64,000 bases of DNA from Paragonimus westermani (GCA_008508345.1 QNGE01000910.1:125397-189396); one strand, 5' to 3'; shown: positions 47,291 through 60,270, counted from the first letter of the stretch. A program made the numbers and translations. The notes: generated by a model not told the origin, from the sequence alone.

Positions 47291-47845
47291 CTTCTGGATT
47301 ATACTGGGTGTTTTTCGACTGAATTGGATAGTACGCTGGTGGTCGCGATTAACTGTTGGACGATCGAAGTGCTCTGTGTTTGAGGGTACTTTTTCTAACC
47401 TCGTTCTTCCTAATTAGGAAGATAGCAGTGCTGCGACGATAAAAAGCAGTTCTACCGTATGCTCATAGGGTCGTGCCTCACTACGCGGTCAGCAGTGAGA
47501 CATATAACCATGTGAGTATATCTGTTTTTTACTTGACTGCTTCCCTTTGGCCTGTCTGACATGGGTGCACCTGGAAGGACCGGAGTCCTAGTCAGCATAG
47601 CTCTCCGAATCGATGCCTGACTACCACGTCAAGGTAGCAAAACAGGTCAGATATCTCACTGGTATAAAAATGACTTCCAATTCGAAAACACAAGCGCATT
47701 GCTTAAATGCTACAACCAGATTTAAAGACATGAAAACAGACAGTTCTTGAGTATAGACAACACAAGCAGACAACGTTCACAAGAGCACTGGATTGTGCAC
47801 ACTGGGCGTTGTATAGTCTTGAATGAAAGGCTGATGTAATCGATT

Positions 47846-47941
47846 ACAACACTCCTGAGGAAGGCCACCCGAGATGGTTGAAACGTACAGTATTACAACT
47901 TGCTCGTAACGTTGTGTTATTCCCAATCTGTTTATCAATAA
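47846..47941 (+). repeat. 96-bp interspersed repeat with hammerhead-like core, copy 2
   Basis: Same orientation as copy 1 with six differences. The core CTGAGGA is unchanged. One stem II position changes G to A (GATGGTT), turning one pair into a mismatch. GAAACGTAC follows. It lies in a claspin-like intron about 280 bp from exon 7. Confidence 0.85.
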
Positions 47942-48222
47942 CATGTTAAACACGACGCCCAAACTATTCAACTTCATTCGTACTAAATTTGGTGCAGATA
48001 TCTTACAAAAGTTAACGAACGTTATTCATGCTTCGATTATTCGAATAGTGGATTCACCGACAATCTGTCAGAACCGGCATATCTACCGGGGTAAATAAAC
48101 TTATCCAGTAAATTTAATGTTACCATATATGATCGATGCAAGTTTTGAAGAAGAAAAAACGAGAAAACGAACATGTGTAACCGCACGAAATCGAATACAG
48201 ATAGGGTAAACAAAGTACTTAC

Positions 48223-48342
48223 AGATTGTGGATAAATCCTCGCATTCCGCAAAACAGTGTCGATCATCTGCAGCATATGACTGACCGGAACCGTCAAGAG
48301 CTGAGAAAATTTGGCAGCGTTTTTCATGCAGTTCTTGTGAAT
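48223..48342 (-). CDS. Putative claspin-like gene exon 7
   Basis: A TGGTCTTAG acceptor and a GTAAGT donor bound 120 bp: SQELHEKRCQIFSALDGSGQ then SYAADDRHCFAECEDLSTI. Phase is 1 at both ends, fitting exons 6 and 8. Hydrophilic; no family motif. Confidence 0.55.
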
Positions 48343-48510
48343 CTAAGACCAGATGATCAATAGAGAAGGATGGAGTGCGTCGTGAAAGTAACTGGAACGA
48401 TTTATGCTAGTACGACATGAGGTTGCAAAAATAGCAATGAAGACGAGTTGGGCACAGTTCGGTAAGATTTGTGCAGAAGATAAGCAAGAACAATGACTAA
48501 ACTCTAATAC

Positions 48511-48627
48511 CTTGGGTAGCTGTCTGATGTGTATCAACTTTTTCACGATTTTCTTTCTCCGAAAGCGAATCCGCATTAGAGACGTTGGTGAACAATTGAC
48601 GTCCCATCGTATTCGTACTTGGAGATT
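48511..48627 (-). CDS. Putative claspin-like gene exon 6
   Basis: A CCTGTTTCAG acceptor and an AAG/GTATTA donor bound 117 bp. In the phase that fits its neighbours it reads SPSTNTMGRQLFTNVSNADS then LSEKENREKVDTHQTATQ, a disordered-type sequence with an E-K-E-N-R-E-K cluster, compatible with the claspin N-terminal half. A more obvious open frame here (MRIRFRRKKIVKK) is off phase. Confidence 0.55.
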
Positions 48628-48639
48628 CTGAAACAGGAA

Positions 48640-51175
48640 AAAAAACAGGGACAACAGGTTGACATTCGCACAGTAGTATATAATGATCTCAGTGCATCTC
48701 AAACCGTTCCAGTGTAAACAGGGTTAGAGAGAGAACCGATGTAAAGGTTAGTTCCACAACAGAGGCAAATAAGACACGCAAAACGGAATGGTCAAAAAGG
48801 AAATAGACATGGGGTGTTTAGTTGAACATTTCTGTGTCATTCAACTCGTGTACAGTGCTGCAAATTCGGGTTACAACAAGAACCAGAATCATTCTTCCAT
48901 CCGGATCCAGGTGCCCTGGGTTATTGCTGCTAAACGTCACGATGTTGTTTGTGTCACGTAATCTATTTGAATGTTCAACTGTGGCGAAGTGGACGCTAGC
49001 TGCCGACAGCCCAGCAACAGATTTGTTGAAGCAAAGTTTTGATTGGGTGAAGCAAAACGGCGAACGTAAAAATGCGTCCTTGTATTCAATAAACAAGCAA
49101 AGCAAGGAAGAACAGCAAATAGCAGAGGTTAACAATTTTCGGCAAAATCATCCTCGCATATTCTAACCGGATCTTCAAACACATTCGATGTTCCGATGAG
49201 GCCATCCTACGGATCTAAACCAAGTCACATGGAATAACGTAAATGACCATGTTGCTGAAAAGGCGCACAGATAATAGCAGTGAACTCGAAAGACGTATCA
49301 TTTGACAACAAACGTGCACAAGCGATTGGAACGGAAAACAGAATAGCTGTGGTTAGCTTTAGCGATAATGGGTACAATTCAGAGCGCAAACCTTCTGTGA
49401 CGCGGTCAGATGAATTCAAAGCAGTCCCATCGAACGTGCCAGCATCAGAAGCACTGCCGTCAACAGAGTCCAACCGGCTGAACGATGCAAAAAGCAGACG
49501 ACGCTGTTCGTGCTCGTTTTGTGAGTCTAGGGGTAAAAAGGAAGCCGACGATAGCAGCGAATGGAATGCTCAGAAAACGAGGGCTATTGCACAGCAAAAA
49601 TTGATTCATCTGAGGGGAAGGGCATACTCCGGAAAAGGCATCTAAGGTGCCAAATTGATGGAAATCGGATGTAATCATAGAATATTTTTTGTTTCCTGAG
49701 GATCGTATACAGCTGAATATTAGATCTGTGGACTCATTTTTGTGTGGAAGTAACGGACAAAGATGTCTACGACATTCGACAACAATATTCAATCACCAGT
49801 TCACTATGACATCTTTTGCCTCAACTAGCGGACTGACATTCCATTGCACAGCCTAATAGACTGATGGCAAAGGCCACCCAGATAGGAATTCCAGACCTAG
49901 TTGCCTGACTGTAATCCTATCGACATTAATTTACCAAATCAGAAGAGAAATATATTGTGAGATGTTAACTTTAGGATTTACTTTCACCAGGTGTTGATGA
50001 AAATCAACAAGCTTAACATTAACTAAACATGACAACAATAAATGAAGGAACCAATCAATGTGGTTTCAATCCTCTAAACACGAATGAGGCAATTAATTCC
50101 ATAGCAAGGAGAATGACTGTATCTACGCCTTCTGTGCAAACAAAACTGGCTGGTACTATCCGATTAGGATTGATTCGTTCATCGCCAGCAGAGTTAGGTT
50201 GTGTTTATGTAACAATATCTGGCCGGTTCCTAGGGTGGGCTCGGCGATCGATGAAGTCGGGTACTGTGAGTACGCTACAATTAGCATGCCGGTTTTGATG
50301 TTACAGTTATCAACCACTTAAGAATAGGTGCCGCTGAACGTTGATGCAAGCATCGATCAGTCCTGCTTACGTAAATGTCAATACGTTTGTAATTGGTTCA
50401 TTCGCTTGCTACAGACAGAAATTGTTCGTCTTAGATTGGCGACTGATAAGCGTAAACCGAAATGCAACATATTACATTTTTTTGTTTTAACCAAGTGGAT
50501 AAAGGAAACACCGTTCTAAATTTAAATTGTGAACACAGTCGCACAGTCAAGTGGAATGCAAATAGTCGGTTATCTGAGATATGGTCAATTCACAATATTT
50601 CACTTGATCATCACACTCACTGCGCGAGATACCCATGAGTAGCCAAACGAGAAGAGATTTCAAGACAAGAGAGAATCAAAGCAGACGCGGTTTCAATTGC
50701 GCTGAGAGTGCACACCCTAAGTTACAAATATATCAGTACATATTGGTGAACTGAGCTCGCCTGTACCCAACAAAACCAACGACACTGAAAGTTAGTTCAG
50801 TTGACTTCGATACTCAAGGCAGTCGATAATACACTCGCGTGCTAGTTACTCACACGACAATCAGAAGTGTACGAGGATGACAACAGTCGATAGTTTAACA
50901 CGGCTGTTGCATATGACAATGGGATAAACAACAATGTGGTCTGTACAGATAGCTTTAAGAGACAAAAACATTTTTGAGCTATGAAAACTTCATAAAAATT
51001 ACAACGGTCTAGCAGTAGGTTTTGATGCTCATTTGCGCATATGGGGAAAAAGATCGCAATTCGAGACGTTTTACATCATGAATTTTCACTTGTTGTTTCT
51101 CGCCCGTTGGGGCGATTTCGTTCAATGATGACTCGTTCCATCTCCCGCGTTGCCCTTGGTCCATCCACTACGAGC
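48640..51175 (-). other. Putative claspin-like intron
   Basis: Plus-strand frames at 48990-49166 and 49280-49645 are hydrophilic and the second ends near a GTGAGT, so a small nested gene cannot be excluded. No family recognised. Confidence 0.3.
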
Positions 51176-51180
51176 CTCAA

Positions 51181-51366
51181 CTATACTTCAAAGCCGCAGT
51201 GAGACAGTCCACTGAGAGTTGGAATAATCGCATCCTCAACTTGGTCACCTGTTACAAGTCCGCATTCCCTCGTCAAGCGGACAATAGAATCCAACAACGA
51301 TAAGATGTTGTTATCAGTTTGACTAGATTGAGCCACCGCATTTGGACAAACCGTGACCACTCGCAC
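51181..51366 (-). CDS. Unrecognised protein-like open frame, possibly a terminal exon
   Basis: From a TGAATTTAG acceptor (ending at 51380) the minus strand reads ETSVRVVTVCPNAVAQSSQT, then a helix-like stretch (NILSLLDSIVRLTRECGLVT), then GDQVEDAIIPTLSG and a stop. Composition is convincing for a folded protein, unlike the disordered claspin-like exons on either side, and the phase does not fit them. It may be a relic of an unknown element or an exon of another transcript. Confidence 0.3.
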   Translation of the reverse strand: MRVVTVCPNAVAQSSQTDNNILSLLDSIVRLTRECGLVTGDQVEDAIIPTLSGLSHCGFEV

Positions 51367-51995
51367 ACTGGTTTCCTAAATTCATGCCAATTGTTCTATG
51401 GTGCAACACCCAAGCTGCAGATGAGCTCGGGTCGGTCAAATGTAATGAGTGATTACGTTTCATGTTCGGCGTCATCAGTCGAGTAAGTTTCCGGCGCATG
51501 GAACTTTGTTCTCCATCTGGTACAGATGTGAAAGTACGATTTTCAGATTTTTGGATTAGAAGGTGCTCGCTTCCGTGTGAGATATAAGAAGAGACGTATG
51601 AGCTGGACAGTGTCCTCTGTCCGCACAAACCCGATCAAGAACAGGCGAGGTAACCAGGCCTATGAATGAAGGTTGATGACATACCTATTGTATTGTGTCC
51701 GGATCCATTCAGAACAGCGGAGAATCAGACAAGAGGACCTAAAGCTGGAATTCGGTATCAACGCCACTATCCACCGTTACACGCCATAATAAATATCCAC
51801 ATCAGGAAAAGTAGAAAATTGTCAAATTTCACACTAAGCGTTTGACTTCATGCTTACACTGGATAGCATGTGGACAGGGACAGGCTAAATACTGATGAGC
51901 ACAAAACAATCCCGAACCTGTTGTCGTACGATTGACAGCCCATGTCTTTACTGCCTTAAGTGATGCTAGCAAAGAAAAAGAAAGGAAGTACATAC

Positions 51996-52094
51996 CTTGA
52001 GTCATCGAAATGCTGGAGGAAGATAGTTTCAACAGTGATTCGGATGACACAGCCAGAATAACAGTGTCCTGAGTAGCCGAATGCCTCGCATCAT
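51996..52094 (-). CDS. Putative claspin-like gene exon 5 (tandemly duplicated exon)
   Basis: A CGTTGCAG acceptor and an AAG/GTATGT donor bound exactly 99 bp: DARHSATQDTVILAVSSESL then LKLSSSSISMTQ. Phase 1 at both ends. 17 of 32 residues match exon 4, which is the same length and phase. Serine-rich, as expected in an adaptor N-terminus. Confidence 0.55.
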
Positions 52095-52584
52095 CTGCAA
52101 CGAATAGACGGATTAACGTGCTGTACGGAATTGCACACTAGAATGTCAAGGTTAATCCGACAGACAGACATTCTCGTGGGTAAAATGAACGCGCAAGTGT
52201 CAAACCAGCTCACTGCGACCGAGACACATGTGAGTTCGATTCCGATTCACCTAGATGAAATAACAGCAATCGCCCAGTGTACGCATGCATGTACCACTGC
52301 CTTTCATGGTCAACATGAAAATCGTTTCGACCTCGGATTCTCGCGCTCATACCGATACGAAATTTTAACCACTGGACTGGACAGTGCCCATCAAACCGCT
52401 GGGCAAAGTTAGGCCAAAACGATGGTGACAATCGCCGTTTCAAATGTTGTTCATGAAACGTAAAGTCCAGTGTAAATAAAATGTTCGATTCGTAACAAAA
52501 TGGTCCTTTGTCTGAGGTGAGATGTAAGCTTACGAAATAGAAGAGAAATTGGAAAAAAGTATTACGAAACAAGGTACTGCGTAC

Positions 52585-52683
52585 CTGACCTCGCTGAGGT
52601 ACTGAACGAGGGCAACTTTAACGGTGAATCGGACGAGGGAGCCAGCAGAACAGTGTCCTCAGAAGCTGAGTGTGCACTGCTAT
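52585..52683 (-). CDS. Putative claspin-like gene exon 4 (tandemly duplicated exon)
   Basis: A TTTTGTGTTACAG acceptor and a CAG/GTACGC donor bound 99 bp: SSAHSASEDTVLLAPSSDSP then LKLPSFSTSARS. Homologous to exon 5 in length, phase and sequence. The shared S-A-x-x-D-T-V-x-L-A core resembles a short linear motif. Confidence 0.55.
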
Positions 52684-52689
52684 CTGTAA

Positions 52690-54140
52690 CACAAAAAAGA
52701 CAGGTTGATTCCGCAAGCAGGAGCAGACGTGGTGTGCATGATATATCTAAACTGCCTTCTGTCAGGACAAGAACAGTTTGTTCAATCAGTAAATAAGCAG
52801 AAACCTCGTTGGGGATATGAACGCACAAATGAACTGTCATCTTATGCATAATGAAAGAGATGATAATGGTCCATTTAGAGTCCGACCCATTTGCCAGTTA
52901 CACACAAGTATGTATACATTCCTTCGCCAAACCCGCTGAGGATTACAATAAATGGAATAAAAACCATGCGTGGACTTTAAAAAGTTGAGAAGAAAATAAG
53001 TTCTCATGGCGACAGTGTCATGTACCTGGATTTTGCGTCACTTATGACGGTGTCTTCAACGAGGACAGTCTTTAGGGATACAGGCTAGAAGTCTGCAAAA
53101 CCTTACGGGGTCAAGTACTGGTATCAGAACATTCATCGCCCGGACGCGTCATACCTTGACCGCCCAGCTATTTCCAGCATAACCCGGACCCTGCTAAAAA
53201 CGTACGGCGCAGCAAGCAATGATATAGCACTTAAAAAACCTGTCCGAGCCAGTGGCATTTGTATAGCTAGAATGACAGGCTTACTGGCAAGCCAAACTCG
53301 TTTCTGCGAAAGCACCGACTAATGGCGTCGTTTATCACGTGGTGCACCCACCACACACACAGCACTAAGATTGCACCAGTGATTGAACACAAACAGCTGC
53401 TGAACAGAAGAGGAATGAACAAATCGTATTTTACAGGTACATTAAAGGAATGGGTTCAGTGAGTCGTTGTATGCTGTCAACCAACAATAATATACTGATA
53501 TACCGACTCTACGGGTGACGGAGGCTAACAATTGCTACCCATTGGTTTCATCAGGAAACCCATTAAAAGTAACACAACTATCCACCCTACCACACTCACT
53601 TAATGCGTGGCAAACGACAGCGAGCCCGTGCATAGTCAGTCTTGGAGGAGAACAGAAGTGAGGGTCGAAGCGACAATCTATCCAGGATGTTTTGCGCTGC
53701 CTTTGCAATACTACGGACTAGGGTGATATATTGACATGAAATTGAGCTCGAAGTCAGTCATCGAAGAGTAGTTTCATACAAGTGTTGACGACAAACCATA
53801 GCGTCTTCAAAAAACGTCGCCAAAAGCAAAGTTGAAAAGGAAAGGGGAAATCGGGCAACCCTTATCGACACTGCTTGTGATACCAAAGCGCGATGACAAT
53901 TTATCACATGCTATTGCCCTGCATGAGCGCACTGGTCACGTTGGCATAATTCTCAGGTATGCCTAAACACATCTGTGGGTGGACTATGGTTAGTCATGAG
54001 CAAAACAAAATTTGATAACACAAAGTGACAATCTAGTTTGGCGTCCACCAATGCCATTACAACAGCAGATAAGTTGCTGTTTGTTATTCATGATGTGGTC
54101 ATATGGTAAACTAATGTCATTCACAAATAGAAATGTCCTG
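52690..54140 (-). other. Putative claspin-like intron
   Basis: A possible decayed relative of the duplicated exon lies near 53.02-53.09 kb (VEDTVISDAKS before GTACAT), but its phase does not fit. Otherwise unassigned. Confidence 0.3.
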
Positions 54141-54149
54141 GTCCTAATC

Positions 54150-54545
54150 AGGCCAAAGTGAGTGCCTGTCAGAAAGAAAAGGATGCAGTGAATGACAACC
54201 TAGAGTTAAGTAATATAATATTAAACCATTCTCATCAAGACGAACTACTCTACGTTATCCAGAAGAGATGGGAGTCACTTGAAAAAAAACCTATAACTTG
54301 ACACACACATTGTATGACATACTGTGTCAGGCAGCCCAAATCCAAAACGAAAGAAATGACCAAGGTCAATCAAGTCTAGAACCCTCATTATCGGCTTACA
54401 AACAACAGCCTCTAAGGTTATGGAAGATGCAGCAAATGGCCTATCAACAACCCATTTTCGAAGCGTGTAAACAATCAGTGGACATTGGCAACATCATCCA
54501 CTATTATGAACATCATAGACCACGAGTTCAAACTGAATTCTAACA
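54150..54545 (+). pseudogene. Unrecognised protein-like sequence with one frame change
   Basis: The first frame reads VSACQKEKDAVNDNLELSNI then LNHSHQDELLYVIQKRWESL to a stop at 54299. The next frame continues LYDILCQAAQIQNERNDQGQ, later YQQPIFEACKQSVDIGNIIH and a stop at 54543. Both are hydrophilic and helix-like and could be one frameshifted coding region on the strand opposite the claspin-like gene. I do not recognise it; it may come from an element. Confidence 0.3.
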
Positions 54546-54549
54546 TAAC

Positions 54550-57500
54550 TAAATAGGACGGGGTAATAGGAGTTGTAAGGAAGATACAACCGTAAATTCT
54601 TTTGCGACCGGTTTTTTTGTGATGTGCAAGCATCTTGATATTGAGTTTAAAATTTAATAAAATAGGCACTATCCACAATTCTACTGGATCTCTAAACTAG
54701 AACTTTTCTTTTAGAGTTGTGTGGTGATAAAGCACTATTAGTAACCATAGCTGCATTGCAATCAATATTTGTGAAACGCTCATTGAAAAAGCCTGACCGA
54801 CAGTTGGAGAAAGACGTCTGTTATTAGTGGCCAACAGCAAATGTGAGGTGATGAAAACGTATACACAATCGATGAAAAGTGTACGTTTTGTCAGGTGAAA
54901 CAATTGCCAATGGTAAAACACTGCCTTACAGTATAGCGATTCAAACGGACCCCAGCTCACAATTGTTTGTTGTGTGTGAACGTGGTGAATTAAACACAGT
55001 GGGACAGCAAAGCAAATCGGAGGGCAATCACCGACTGGCGACCTCAGAGGGGATGGTCAAGTGTTAGCCTCCGGAAATTTCAGTGATTTATTTGATAGCA
55101 GGAGATACATAAAAATTACTATGGTGCCCAAACAGCTTAGAAGCATTATTCTGTCAAATACCGCATGTCACGGAGAATAAACTATGCGAAAAATCAGAGG
55201 AACAGTGATCTAGGTCTGTTAGTTACACGATCTATCGACTGCTTGATGAAACTGTATCGCTCCATGTTTCTGGACCTAAAACTGCCTTCCATTCGATCGA
55301 CGAGCAGGCCTCATTGCATTGTCTAACTAGGAGACAAACTAACACAGAATACTCCGGAAACATTCAGATACTACCGCCAGTTATTTCATCCGTATCCCTC
55401 TCCAACTCTAAATTTGCATGTAACCTGAGGATAGCATTTTGCACAGTACGCAATACAGGACTACATCGGTAACTCTACCCACAAGAAGTGATCTGCAAAC
55501 CGTTCCGATCAAGCAAGTGAAATTTTGAGTAATGCGAACTTGATGGGTTGATTTAGGAAGGTAAGGAAACAGAACAACGAACATACAGATCCTTAGAATC
55601 AGAATTTACGCAGAGGTCCACACCACTCCTTAACGACTTTTCTATCACCACGGGCCGCAGTCTTATGTACTTCTCAGATAGTAACAAGAGAAGTTCACTG
55701 AGTGTGACTATAACCTAATAACTCTATCGATACCCTAAACCAAAATGCAAACAACGATCGAATTGTTGACCAACCCGATACTAAATTTCAGAATGCAGCA
55801 AAAGGAATGGATGAGTAGTTGCAGTGTCACATCTATACGCATTCATCAGGTTATCAATTCAATATTCTAACGAGCGTATTACTGCGGTGTGTAGCTGATA
55901 TTCACTACCAAGGCAAACATACCTGAAAGTTCACGTGACCTAACAAATACATGTCTGTGTTCTTGTATAGATGGTTAGCTACCATATTCCGATCGAGGGT
56001 TTTCCTTTCTACGCACTGGGGGAGCTTAAGTTCAAAGTAAAGTTCGAAATTACTGGAATTACGAGATTCTGGTCATTACATTAACCTAAGTAGCTAAATG
56101 AATAAAGATGAAGTCAGCCACAAGCAAATGTACAGGAAAGCATATGAAAATCTGTTACAGAGCAATCCAACTTTCACCAGGCGTGGCAGCTTGGTCACAT
56201 GTTGGACGACCTCGCGACTCCATTGGCATGGCATTGTAGCACCAGAGGCTGGTGGATGATCTAGTTAATGTTAACAGGAGTAAGTTCCCGTATTGCTTGG
56301 AATCCTCAGGCTGTTTGGCTCACAGTGGAGATTTATGTGACAGTAGTTTATTTTCCCGCTGCATCATAGTAAGTGTGTACGTTACGATTTGCCAAGTTCT
56401 CAGCCAAGACGGTGATCAACAGTGTGATACAGGAAAATGAAAACAATCGCTAATGTGTTAGGGAGCCATGAGTCATGTTCGTCTGAAGACTTGGAAGCCT
56501 CATGCTACACATCGGCATCGGGTGGAGACCAGGGGGGGAAGGTGACTGTTTACGATGCGTGGTATGAATGACGTTATTATTTGAATGAATCGCTTGTGAA
56601 GTAGGAATGCTCAGTGAAGTGAGACAGTACGAGACAATCAAAACTACAAGGAAGCTGCTTAGTTGATGCAATCTTACGCTCATCCGTAGGTCGGTTGCTT
56701 GCAAGGCACAGGCAATTTTGGACGTACAAGTTTCATATACAATATTTAAACTTGGGTTAACCTTTACGGCAGTTAGGCATGAATATCAACTATTGATGTA
56801 GTGTCGTTGACACCAATAATGAGGTTAAATTAATGCTGTTAAATTCTATGCATTTCATCCGGCGTTTCACAACTTAGTCGATCACGAAAAAGACGAAACG
56901 TCCTGCCCGAGTAAATGTCAGAGTAAGAACACACGAGAGCAAAGCCCATAGTGGGCCAAATAACGTGATTAATATGAACTGCATTCGCACACAATCAGTT
57001 ATGTAGAGTAAAAAATGAGTACGAAGTGTTGTTCAGGTTCTAAGCAAACAGAAAAATAGAAACATGACGAGCTGCAGTGCACTATAGCTTTCTTGCAATT
57101 TATGAATGATCAGAGCGATTCAGTAAGGTCTTCAATGAGTAACTTCCATTCAGCTTAGAATGAGGGAGGGTGGCTGTGAGTAGCTGCTTGAAAATCAATC
57201 ATAGTGTAATCGATATAAGTGTAAAGGATACTTTTAAATCAAGCTGTCAATCAACAGAAAACATTAAGTCTATCGGTAATACCAATTTAAGTGCACATTA
57301 GTTCGAAAAACTGAACTTCAGTGCAACGAAAGGAAGCTGAGAAATATAAGTGACAGACGCAGTATTAGGATAGGCGGACTAGTCGAAGATCAGCATGAAG
57401 TGTGGTGAGCGCCTATATTCTCAAACGTATGTGCGCATATCAGCAATGATACTGTTTGTGATGTGAACACTTGCAATAACCTTGCCAAAGAAAGAGAATA

Positions 57501-58130
57501 CACACAAATAGAAATCTAGCAATAACTAAAAGGATAATAATGCTGAATGGAATTGCTAGTGTTGTATAAAATGCACCATCGTTTGTGAGCAGTATTGCAC
57601 GACTCGTAGGCGCGGGTACTAAGGGGAAGGTCATAACGCCGGGAAGACGAGAGGCCAGAAGCGACTATTGGAAAGGTGTGTATGCACAATGTGCATCGGG
57701 TTACCAAAGCGAATGACGATGCACCGTTGCTCAACAGATGCGGATACATGTCAGCCATAAAAAGCAGTGCTCGCGTTCGCCGTTCTGTTTTCACAAATCT
57801 TGTAATAGATTTCGTGCAATAAACAACTTCCCAAGCTAAGCGACTTTTGCAGTGACAACACAAGGATGTCGATTAGAATGGTACTTCGAGTAAGCAAAAA
57901 TATAACTGTGTATAGATGAGAAAATCGGCGAACGCTCTCGAGAAACGTTAGCATACACCCTTCGGTATTATACTATCATGGCAATTTACGAAATGCTTGC
58001 AGACAGAAGTAGAGTGCATGAAAGAAAAAAAAGACAGCGTTTTAAGGAGGTAAAATATGGGGGACATACATAACACAATGGCCCGTCAAATAGTGTGAGA
58101 CACAGGTGCATAGAAAAAAAAACATGTGTA
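54550..58130. other. Putative claspin-like intron
   Basis: Small frames (54879-55067, 56252-56440, 57516-57863) lack motifs. No repeat recognised. Confidence 0.3.
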
Positions 58131-58136
58131 ACTCAC

Positions 58137-58248
58137 AGCGTTGACTAAGCGGCTTTTGAGAATAGAGAAGTTCATACGGAGTATCGTTCCACTGACTGTG
58201 GGTGGATGCCTCACGATGTATACGTGACGTGACATTTTCCGAGTGATC
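58137..58248 (-). CDS. Putative claspin-like gene exon 3
   Basis: A long pyrimidine-rich acceptor ending TTTTGTTAAG and a GTGAGT donor bound 112 bp: DHSENVTSRIHREASTHSQW then NDTPYELLYSQKPLSQR. It starts in phase 0, as exon 2 ends, and ends in phase 1, as exon 4 begins. No homology evidence. Confidence 0.4.
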
Positions 58249-58789
58249 CTTAACAAAATAAAAACAGACAAACAAACAAAAAAATCGTACAGTATCTTTG
58301 TGTTTCAGGTAAATGGAGAACGTGGGCGAACGAGAAATGAGCGCTCATTCGGCAATAGGAATCCAAATCCTAGACAAACCAGGTCCTAGACGATGAGGTC
58401 AGTGCTACGAAACAAGGTACCAGAACGTGACCCTAATACGGAAGATAACTGCGGAATAAGTACGGCTTAAGAAAAGTGGACAAACGATCGACAACCGAGT
58501 TTCCTACAAACCTTAATAGAGCTATATTAATGGAATAGTGATATGTAGCAAGTAAGCCGGCGACAAAGCAATTCCATCTGCTATGGCAGAGAACATGGAT
58601 CTCGGACGGTTTATTGATCATTGGTTTATAGAAATTTTCCGTTACTAACAACTATGGACAACTGTCTTGTGAAGTAAACTATTCAACGAAAAACTCTGAC
58701 GGACTCAAAAAGTCCCTTCTTTTGCGTGATACCCAATAGGTACCCAACCACCACAAAAACGAGCTTTTGCTAGGCAGAAAGGTGATCAA

Positions 58790-59180
58790 CACTGAGCCTG
58801 GGGATGGCAGTGTCTCATGTCGTTCTTCTATAAACACTATACAAAACATGTTTCACACGGTGAATGGGAAGGCTAATTTGTGTGGTATGCATTTTTCAAA
58901 TTCAAAGTGTGAACTGTTGCTTTAAAACTGGGTTGATCTTGACTCAAGCTTGGTGGTTTCAGGCAGGACGCTGGAGACCACCTGGGTAGTACCATTTTAT
59001 CAGCCTGTTTTAATATGGACGATATGTTTATGAGGAAAGTGTAGGTGTGGTGTGGTCGTTAATCTTCGTCATTTGTGGGATCGCATATTCTGCTGTGTAA
59101 GGTAGGCTGATTTTGTGACCAGTGCACCGTCGTACACTTGGGACGTCTGCAAGTTCACGACCAAAAACTGAGGTGAGGAA
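58790..59180 (+). pseudogene. RTE-like RT 3' fragment
   Basis: GKANLCGMHFSNSKCELLLK then NWVDLDSSLVVSGRTLETTW match the post-catalytic G-L-Y-G-M-x-F-x-x-S-K-C-x-x-L-L-x-D-W block. NLRHLWDRIFCC follows, matching L-x-H-L-W-R-R. It contains stops and lies inside a putative intron, opposite in direction to the gene. Confidence 0.65.
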
Positions 59181-59314
59181 AATGCACAATCCGTGTTAGC
59201 GGGGTAATTCGCTTTGTGTATCGACGAGGCATCTGCCGCACCAGGTATTATGTGAAACGGATACTAGAGAAGGGGAGAAACTGAAAACCGGGAAGGCGGT
59301 AAGATAACCGGGAA

Positions 59315-59614
59315 CTATGAAAGTCTTGACCGTCTCGCGGGGCAAAGTCCGTAGGTGCCGTCTGTCATATCGGGGAGTTCAGGAACACCTAAATCACCGA
59401 TCAAAAACGCCTTGACATGATAATGCGACACACAGCCAATGATGAGCTCGTACACGTCAGAATATGCATTGAGATTAATCCTTTTTACTACATGAAGCAC
59501 TATGTCTTTTTGCTTCCTCTTTGTGCATTCCCACTTATCTGTTAATCCGTCACATTGTGAGTTACTAGCAAGATAAACGGTAACCAGAACCACACCGCCC
59601 AATGTACAGCTCAA
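59315..59614 (-). pseudogene. CR1/Jockey-like endonuclease fragment
   Basis: VVLVTVYLASNSQCDGL resembles the V-x-x-V-Y-R-S-P block. About 50 residues later YHVKAFLIGDLGVPELPDMT matches the L-I-x-G-D-F-N-x-P-x-I catalytic block, with D-L-G replacing D-F-N, so the conserved asparagine is lost. Confidence 0.6.
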
Positions 59615-60270
59615 AGCTGAAAACGCAAGAGCAAACGAGATTTACCTCGAAATTGTTGAATAAACAACACCTCTTCCCGTCTCAAACGCCACATACTCAA
59701 AGGCGAATAAACTGTGTACTTGTCTGTAAACATAATGTTAATCACGGCGAACCGTCTAAGCAATTTGTTACGGACGCGTTTTCACTGTTGCAGATGGTCG
59801 ATGTGCCTTGTCCCATCGTCTCCTCATTTGTGTTGCCAGCCGTTGGTGGTCTGATTAAATTGGATCAACAGATTTCTGCTTTCCGCTGGGCCTACTAAGT
59901 GGCAGAAACTCAGTGTACACTCTCAAGTCTCGTGTTCTGCATCCCAGTTGACCAGTTAGTCCAGTATGATGTTGCAAAACGGAGCAGATGAGAAATACCC
60001 ACCTGTGTTTTGCCCTGAGATACCACTTCTTTCATTGTATGCAGTTACATGTACCAGTGTAGTGAAAGTGTTATCAACATTAGCAGCAGCGACAATACCT
60101 TAGTAGTTCACATTGATGCCAGCTCAACAAACACTATGTGAATGACATTGTCCGATTACTTCAAGAATTCTCTGTGGGAAACTAGATGATATAAGCAAAA
60201 CCGTGTGTGACTTAAGGAAGATTAGAAAAAACGCTAGAACAGATTCTGAGATGAGGGGGATGTAACTTAC

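Noticed and set aside
49279..49518. Plus-strand exon with GTGAGT donor
   Set aside because: Only one exon, no homologue recognised, and opposite in direction to the best-supported gene; too weak to call.
51600..51632. Third copy of the duplicated 99-bp exon (GGACACTGTCC)
   Set aside because: Only the D-T-V core is similar and the frame closes after a short run; at most a relic.
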